From positions 20,014 to 84,013 of the forward strand of contig DAMCAP010000012.1 of the NCBI GenBank assembly GCA_032059445.1: a stretch of DNA of 64,000 bases, in the 5' to 3' direction. Within the stretch, counting starts at the first letter, position 1, and every line of letters starts with the position of its first letter. The position numbers were made by a program, and so were the translations under genes. Below, in pieces: positions 59,231-64,000 of the stretch. The DNA is from DAMCAP01 sp032059445 (GTDB lineage: Bacteria; Bacillota; Clostridia; Oscillospirales; Ruminococcaceae). Under the pieces are notes generated by a model that saw only the letters and a list, made by a program, of their open reading frames with translations, ran no database searches and was not told where the DNA came from.

Positions 59231-60484
59231 ATGTATACAAATTACATTGACACCATTGCAGCCGTTACCAAAGTCGATCCTGAAGTAGGTCATGCTATGC
59301 AGAAGGAGTTCGACCGTCAGGAGAGGAATATCGAGCTCATCGCAAGTGAAAATATAGTTTCTCCAGCAGTTCTTGCAGCTACCGGAAGCGTACTGACCAA
59401 TAAGTATGCAGAAGGATACCCAGCAAAGCGTTACTATGGCGGTTGCGAGTTTGTAGATGTGGTTGAAAACATCGCTCGTGACAGAGCTAAGGCAATCTTT
59501 GGCGCTGAGCATGCCAACGTACAGCCTCATTCCGGCTCTCAGGCAAACGCAGGCGCATACTTCGCACTGCTTGAGCAGGGCGATACTATCCTAGGCATGA
59601 GCCTGGCACATGGCGGTCACTTGACCCACGGCTCTCCTGTTAACTTCTCCGGCAAGACCTACAATTTCGTAGCTTACGGCGTAGAGGATGACGGCTTTAT
59701 CAACTATGATAAGGTAAGAGAGATCGCTCTTGAGTGCAAGCCAAAGATGATCGTTGCTGGCGCAAGCGCATACCCAAGAATCATTGATTTTGAGAAGTTT
59801 GCTGCTATTGCAAAGGAAGTTGGCGCATACTTCATGGTTGATATGGCTCATATCGCTGGTCTGGTTGCTGCTGGTCTGCACCCATCTCCAGTACCATATG
59901 CTGATATCGTTACTACTACCACCCACAAGACCCTCAGAGGCCCTCGTGGCGGTATGATCCTATCTAAGGCTGAGCACGCTCAGAAGGTTGACAAGGCTAT
60001 ATTCCCTGGTCTGCAGGGTGGTCCTCTGGAGCATGTAATTGCTGCAAAGGCAGTAAGCTTTGGCGAGGTAGCTACCGAGGAGTTTAAGAAGTATCAGGCA
60101 CGTGTGATCGCTAACTGTCATCGTCTGGCAGAGGAGCTCAAGAAGCTGGGCGTCAACATGGTATCCAACGGTACCGACAACCACCTGATCCTACTTGATC
60201 TGAGAGGCACTGGCGTAACCGGTAAGGAGCTAGAGCACAGACTTGATGAGGTATATATTACCGTTAACAAAAACACTGTACCAAACGAGCCACTAAGCCC
60301 ATTTGTAACCAGTGGTGTTAGAATCGGTACTGCTGCTGTTACCACCCGTGGCTTTGGTGAAGATGAGATGGCACTAATTGCAAAGTGGATCTTCCTTGCA
60401 ATCACCGACTTTGAGGGCAGCGCTGATGCAATCAGAGCAGGCGTAAACGAGCTGTGTGCAAAGTATCCAATCTACGTAAAGTAA
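59231..60484 (+). CDS. glyA: Serine hydroxymethyltransferase
   Basis: 417 residues. PLP enzyme that turns serine and tetrahydrofolate into glycine and methylene-tetrahydrofolate. Seen: RQERNIELIASENIVSPAVL, KYAEGYPAKRYYGGCE, VQPHSGSQANAGAYFALL, and TTTTHKTLRGPRGGMI with the PLP Lys. The codon choice is more uniform than in neighbours, as in highly expressed genes. GAGGAG before the ATG, strong promoter, own terminator. Confidence 0.96.
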   Translation: MYTNYIDTIAAVTKVDPEVGHAMQKEFDRQERNIELIASENIVSPAVLAATGSVLTNKYAEGYPAKRYYGGCEFVDVVENIARDRAKAIFGAEHANVQPHSGSQANAGAYFALLEQGDTILGMSLAHGGHLTHGSPVNFSGKTYNFVAYGVEDDGFINYDKVREIALECKPKMIVAGASAYPRIIDFEKFAAIAKEVGAYFMVDMAHIAGLVAAGLHPSPVPYADIVTTTTHKTLRGPRGGMILSKAEHAQKVDKAIFPGLQGGPLEHVIAAKAVSFGEVATEEFKKYQARVIANCHRLAEELKKLGVNMVSNGTDNHLILLDLRGTGVTGKELEHRLDEVYITVNKNTVPNEPLSPFVTSGVRIGTAAVTTRGFGEDEMALIAKWIFLAITDFEGSADAIRAGVNELCAKYPIYVK

Positions 60485-60500
60485 TCATTTAGTGATCAAT

Positions 60501-60535
60501 AAACGGCATGATGTGAAGGCATCGTGCCGTTTTTG
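60501..60535 (+). terminator. Terminator of glyA
   Basis: 13-bp stem AAACGGCATGATG/CATCGTGCCGTTT with one G-U pair, then TTTTT. Confidence 0.85.
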
Positions 60536-60645
60536 TTAGACAGATTATGTCGTTTGTAGACAATTATTGTTACAGATATTTATAACATTCGACTTTTTTA
60601 CTCATAGTAATATACAACACGCCATGACTTTATGGGAGAAGCATT

Positions 60646-61965
60646 ATGAAAATCGCGGTCATTTGTTCTTTATTTTTACACAATCTTCTTGTAAAGGCTG
60701 TGGAAGACTTCCAGAGTAAGGCGCAGATTAAGATTTTTGCCTACCAAAACTTCATGCACCTTGAGGAGCTTTTTGATGAGATCTCGCTCTCATACGATGG
60801 ATTTGTCACAAGCGGCCCCATTCCAAGGCAGGTGCTGCTCAAAAAGTTCCCCCATAATACCAAGCCGATTCTCCCGCTCGATGCCGATCGCCTGAGCTTT
60901 TACGAGTTGTTTATCAACTTGATCTATAAGTATCAGGATCTTGAGTTTCGGCGGGCTTATATCGATTTCTATGAGCTGGGGGATAACCCTCACAGCTTTG
61001 CCCATTATCTATCGACGGGTACTTTAGATGAAATGTTTGATAACTTCAACAATAAGCTCTCTCAGATGAGCTTAAAAGAGCTGGAGCAGCTGGAAAAACA
61101 ACTGATTTCAAAGCATATTAAGCTCTATCGTGATGGCGAAGTAGATTTTACGGTTACCAGATTTGGTAGCATCCTCACCGAGCTTCGCCGCAATCCCTCT
61201 GAGTGTTATTTTGCACTACCTCGTATAGAGCATATCCAGAGAGACCTTGAGTATATGATTGATCGGATTTCTCTCTCAAAAATGCAGGAGAATCTCCCAG
61301 GAGTGATCTGGCTGACCATGCCTAAGGAAGAGCCCGACACCGCCTTGTGGTCAAAGCAAGTAAGCAAGCTGTTGGGGGAGTACAACCAAGAGATGTTTTG
61401 CGATTTTGTCATGCAGGTCGTTGGAGATACCATCGAGCTGCTGACCACTTTAAAGACCATAGAGGCGATTACCAGCGGCTTTACCCAGTGTGGCCTTAAG
61501 GGCTACTTGTGCGGCAAGTCTAGCTATGATGTGCATATCGGTTATGGAATAGGTAAGGATATCAGCACTGCGATGCTCAATGCCAAGCGAGCCAACAGAG
61601 AGTCACAGCTCAGTAGCATCGCCAGCAGCTTTTTGATGAATGAGCGTGCAGAGATGATTGGCCCCTTAGGCAGCAAAGATGTATTGGTGGTGCCAAATGA
61701 CGTTACCCCTTATGTAGAGATGATCTCCAAAAAAGCCGGCCTCTCTACCCTGACAATACAGAAGCTGATCTCGGCTATGCAGCATCTTAAAACCGATATC
61801 CTGACGCCTACCGCTCTGGCACAGGCCCTTAATATAACAGTACGTAGTGCCAACCGTTTTTTAAAGAAGCTGGTAGAAAATCAGCAGGCTACCGTGCTGT
61901 ATGATCGTCAAAACAGCTCAAAGGGTAGACCTGAGCGAGTATATAAGATCTTAATCAAGCACTAG
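60646..61965 (+). CDS. Putative transcriptional regulator with sensor domain and C-terminal winged helix
   Basis: 439 residues, not a family I can name. Residues ~1-90 look like a Rossmann-type sensor reminiscent of the PrpR N-terminal domain (YDGFVTSGPIPRQVLLKKF). The middle has a segment, HIGYGIGKDISTAMLNAKRA, that recalls degenerate GGDEF-like domains of CdaR-type regulators. The last ~75 residues form a helix-turn-helix (TPTALAQALNITVRSANRFL) with a wing carrying SSKGRPERVYKIL. GGGAGAAGC before the ATG. The last ~36 codons and the terminator are duplicated in tandem downstream. Confidence 0.62.
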   Translation: MKIAVICSLFLHNLLVKAVEDFQSKAQIKIFAYQNFMHLEELFDEISLSYDGFVTSGPIPRQVLLKKFPHNTKPILPLDADRLSFYELFINLIYKYQDLEFRRAYIDFYELGDNPHSFAHYLSTGTLDEMFDNFNNKLSQMSLKELEQLEKQLISKHIKLYRDGEVDFTVTRFGSILTELRRNPSECYFALPRIEHIQRDLEYMIDRISLSKMQENLPGVIWLTMPKEEPDTALWSKQVSKLLGEYNQEMFCDFVMQVVGDTIELLTTLKTIEAITSGFTQCGLKGYLCGKSSYDVHIGYGIGKDISTAMLNAKRANRESQLSSIASSFLMNERAEMIGPLGSKDVLVVPNDVTPYVEMISKKAGLSTLTIQKLISAMQHLKTDILTPTALAQALNITVRSANRFLKKLVENQQATVLYDRQNSSKGRPERVYKILIKH

Positions 61966-62039
61966 ATCATTAAAAAGGCACAGCAGCAGGGCTACGCATT
62001 TGTGCTAGTTATGTTGGTATAGCTTTCATTTGCCGTGTA

Positions 62040-62070
62040 AAAGAGCACCTACTGTATGGGTGCTCTTTGA
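62040..62070 (+). terminator. Terminator of the regulator gene (copy 1)
   Basis: AAAGAGCACC pairs with GGTGCTCTTT around a 9-nt loop. Confidence 0.75.
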
Positions 62071-62109
62071 TCTTGCTATGGTATTTGACCAGTTGATGTT
62101 TTTTAAAAA

Positions 62110-62207
62110 AGCTGGTAGAAAACCAACAGGCCACCGTGCTGTATGATCGTCAAAACAGCTCAAAGGGTAGACCTGAGCGGGTATATAAGATCCTAATCAA
62201 GCACTAG
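62110..62207 (+). pseudogene. Orphan C-terminal fragment of the regulator (copy 2)
   Basis: About 32 codons of the regulator's C-terminus are repeated in frame up to the stop, with mostly synonymous changes. There is no start codon or ribosome site. Confidence 0.85.
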
Positions 62208-62276
62208 ATCTTAAAAGGCACAGCAGGGCTACGCATTTGCGCTAGCTATGTTGGTATATCTTTTATTTGCCGTGTA

Positions 62277-62307
62277 AAAGAGCACCTACTGTATGGGTGC
62301 CCTTTGA
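62277..62307 (+). terminator. Terminator copy 2
   Basis: As copy 1 but one stem mismatch (GGTGCCCTTT). Confidence 0.65.
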
Positions 62308-62376
62308 TCTTGCTATGGTATTTGACCAGTTGATCTGTTACAATAAAGGCAGACTCATTTTTAGGAGGATTTTGTG

Positions 62377-63645
62377 ATGTCATCACCTCTTGCCAATCAG
62401 CTGCGACCCACTGAGCTTGATCAAGTAGTCGGACAGCAGCATCTGCTGGAAAAAGGCAGAGTGCTGCGGGGGATTATTGATCGGGGGCAGATCCCCAATT
62501 TGATTTTTTATGGCCCCTCGGGAGTGGGCAAAACCACTGTAGCCAACATTATCGCGAAATCGGCGGGTAAGCGGCTGTATAAACTCAACGGTACCACCGC
62601 CTCAACTGCCGATATTAAGGCTGTGGTAGATGAGGTAGGCACCATTGCCGGGATCGGTGGAATCATACTGTATCTAGATGAGATACAGTACCTCAATAAG
62701 AAGCAGCAGCAGACCTTGCTGGAGTGTATCGAGGATGGCAGTGTAACCCTGATTGCGTCAACTACGGAGAACCCGTACTTCTATGTATATAATGCAATTT
62801 TAAGCCGAAGCACTGTGTTTGAGTTTAAACCTGTGGAGCCAGCAGAGGTAGCACAGGCAGTGGAGCGTGCTTTTATTAAAGCAGCGGAGCTTTATGAGCA
62901 GCCTTTTACCCTAGAGGAAGGGGTCGCGGAGTATATCGCCCGAGCCTGCGGCGGAGATGTGCGCAAAGCAATCAACGCTGTAGAAGCACTGATTGCCTAC
63001 TGTGGGAGCAGCGAGGGGCAGATTACCCTAGATGCTGCCAAGGAGGTAACCCAGCGCTCCTCTATGCGCTACGATCGGGATGGGGACGCGCACTATGACA
63101 TCCTATCGGCGTTTCAGAAATCCATACGTGGCTCTGACGAAAATGCGGCACTGCATTATCTGGCACGCTTGCTGGAGGCTGGAGATTTAATTTCACCCTG
63201 TCGTCGCCTGATGGTTATCGCCAGTGAAGATATCGGGCTTGCTTACCCGATGGCTGCGGTAATTGTTAAAGCCTGTGTTGACATCGCCAACTCTCTCGGT
63301 TTACCTGAGGCTCGCATCCCGCTGGCACAGGCAGTGATCACGCTATGTACCGCTCCTAAGTCTAATACAGCCATAACTGCCATCGATGCTGCACTCCGTG
63401 ATGTAAGGGAAGGTAGAGTAGGGGATATCCCTGCGGATCTAAAGGATGCCAGCTATGAGGGCGCGGCTAAGCTGAGTAGAGGCAAGGGGTATCAGTACCC
63501 CCATGTCTACCCAATGGGCTGGGTGGAGCAGCAATACCTGCCCGACGTGCTCAAAGATGCTGTGTACTATACCTTTGGCGAAAATAAAACCGAGCAGGCT
63601 GCACTGCAATATCGATTAAAGCAAAGAGGGCAGAAGATCGACTAA
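62377..63645 (+). CDS. rarA: Replication-associated recombination protein A (AAA+ ATPase)
   Basis: About 422 residues, standard for RarA/MgsA. AAA+ core: GPSGVGKTTVANIIAKSAG (Walker A), LYLDEIQYLN (Walker B), ASTTENP (sensor 1), CGGDVRKAINAVEAL (sensor 2 Arg). The C-terminal tetramerisation domain has DENAALHYLARLLEAGDL and the SYEGAAKLSRGKGYQYPH motif. It acts at stalled forks with SSB and RecA. ATG 62377 has AGGAGG 8 nt upstream; GTG 62374 is the alternative. Confidence 0.94.
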   Translation: MSSPLANQLRPTELDQVVGQQHLLEKGRVLRGIIDRGQIPNLIFYGPSGVGKTTVANIIAKSAGKRLYKLNGTTASTADIKAVVDEVGTIAGIGGIILYLDEIQYLNKKQQQTLLECIEDGSVTLIASTTENPYFYVYNAILSRSTVFEFKPVEPAEVAQAVERAFIKAAELYEQPFTLEEGVAEYIARACGGDVRKAINAVEALIAYCGSSEGQITLDAAKEVTQRSSMRYDRDGDAHYDILSAFQKSIRGSDENAALHYLARLLEAGDLISPCRRLMVIASEDIGLAYPMAAVIVKACVDIANSLGLPEARIPLAQAVITLCTAPKSNTAITAIDAALRDVREGRVGDIPADLKDASYEGAAKLSRGKGYQYPHVYPMGWVEQQYLPDVLKDAVYYTFGENKTEQAALQYRLKQRGQKID

Positions 63646-63668
63646 GCGACCCCCATAAGAGGGTATAA

Positions 63669-63763
63669 TGATGCAGACAAGCCTGGATTGAGTTTCGTTC
63701 TGGTGATTCTGTATTGCTGTGGTTCAGTGCTGATCATTCAAAAATATATCCGCTCGCAGCAAG
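63669..63763 (+). pseudogene. Decayed copy of the small membrane-protein gene at the right edge
   Basis: This stretch repeats the beginning of the next gene (237-bp offset). Aligned with it, the copy has TGA codons where Arg and Leu stand in the intact gene and a one-base insertion (TGGTTCAGT against TGGTCAGT), so it cannot be translated as that protein. Confidence 0.7.
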
Positions 63764-64000
63764 TGCATATTTTTGCTGCTGTGATGTTGACATCATCTTG
63801 CATTTCGGTGTTGGTCTGATTGAAGTTATCCTTTTTCATGGAACTTTACAGCGTTTCTTCGTTATTAGAAGCGCAAACGCTTAAGCGAATCATTAAGGGG
63901 GGACATATGAAGCAGTTTAGATGGGATCGCGTTTCGTTTTGGTTATCAGTCTTGTTGTGGTCAGTGTTGATCATTCAAAAATATATCCGCTCGCAGCAAG
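63690..64000 (+). repeat. Direct repeat around the right-edge gene
   Basis: About 70 bp at 63694-63763 recurs at 63931-64000, including GATCATTCAAAAATATATCC and CGCTCGCAGCAAG without change. The second copy is cut by the window edge. Confidence 0.88.
63907..64000 (+). CDS. Small membrane protein, 5' end only
   Basis: ATG 63907 with AAGGGGGG upstream. The 31 visible residues (MKQFRWDRVSFWLSV, LLWSVLIIQKYIRSQQ) are a short basic start and one hydrophobic helix. It runs off the right edge. No family can be told. A decayed copy lies 237 bp upstream. Confidence 0.6.
   Translation, partial: MKQFRWDRVSFWLSVLLWSVLIIQKYIRSQQ

Larger units (their letters stand above)
61857..62337 (+). repeat. Tandem duplication of the regulator 3' end and terminator
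   Basis: Copy 1 (about 61857-62099) holds the last ~36 codons of the regulator, its stop and the terminator; copy 2 (about 62100-62337) repeats all of it with scattered changes. Offset is 242 at the left and 237 at the right because of small deletions. Shared tracts include AAAACAGCTCAAAGGGTAG and GATCTTGCTATGGTATTTGA. Confidence 0.92.

Overview
The window reads as one chromosomal stretch of an anaerobic, endospore-forming Gram-positive bacterium of the Clostridia, most likely an Oscillospirales/Ruminococcaceae-like gut organism. The support is: two [FeFe]-hydrogenase-type proteins with an associated SpoIIE-type phosphatase, a gamma-type small acid-soluble spore protein, a YmaF-like protein, an ECF sigma/RsgI-like anti-sigma pair, strong AGGAGG ribosome binding sites and frequent GTG/TTG starts. 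It looks like a draft scaffold: five N-runs (four of exactly 10 bases) fall inside genes, so the affected reading frames cannot be trusted across them.

Layout. 0-4.8 kb: a minus-strand operon with a thioredoxin-like [2Fe-2S] ferredoxin, a PAS-containing sensory [FeFe] hydrogenase, a PP2C phosphatase and a catalytic-type hydrogenase that leaves the left edge. 5-15.2 kb, mostly plus: an M20 carbamoylase, a Cu(+)-ATPase with four metal-binding domains, an OGG1-like glycosylase (minus), an RlmB-type rRNA methyltransferase with a seven-unit basic repeat tail, and a degenerate P1B-ATPase-like membrane protein. 15.9-19.4 kb, minus: lower cobalamin pathway (cobT, cobU, cobS, a second short CobU-like gene, cobC-like). 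19.6-25.9 kb: DUF4438, DUF6512-like, DUF896, glycerate kinase, and a NitT/TauT-type ABC transporter. 26-34.8 kb: RsgI-like anti-sigma and ECF sigma, small ORFs, GNAT, YmaF, gamma-SASP, GH18 glycosidase, MocR-type regulator and an M20D amidohydrolase.

35.2-40.7 kb is a minus-strand group of envelope genes (DUF2442, DUF3137, LemA, a membrane-anchored protein, and three exported proteins), divergent from a frameshifted MalT/LuxR-type regulator. 43.8-54 kb: DUF6273 protein, LarA-like lactate racemase (gapped), a probable prophage remnant, two tRNA-Ser genes, a Zn/Cd-type ATPase with a His/Cys-rich tail and its ArsR repressor, CorA with a possible leader peptide, a structured non-coding stretch and NadE with a degenerate glutaminase domain. 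54.4-64 kb: mnmA, a small membrane protein, an MFS gene with an in-frame TGA, prs, glyA, a regulator whose 3' end is tandemly duplicated, rarA, and a duplicated small gene running off the right edge.

Genes that act together: the hydrogenase operon (H2 sensing plus phosphoprotein output, inferred); cobT-cobU-cobS-cobC (nucleotide loop assembly); ABC ATPase, permease and binding protein; sigma and anti-sigma; ArsR and metal ATPase. The most unusual items are the inactive-looking P-type ATPase homologue, NadE lacking two of three glutaminase catalytic residues, the RlmB repeat tail, the envelope cluster, and two local duplications of nearly equal spacing on either side of rarA. No CRISPR array, transposase, or clear new defence system was seen.
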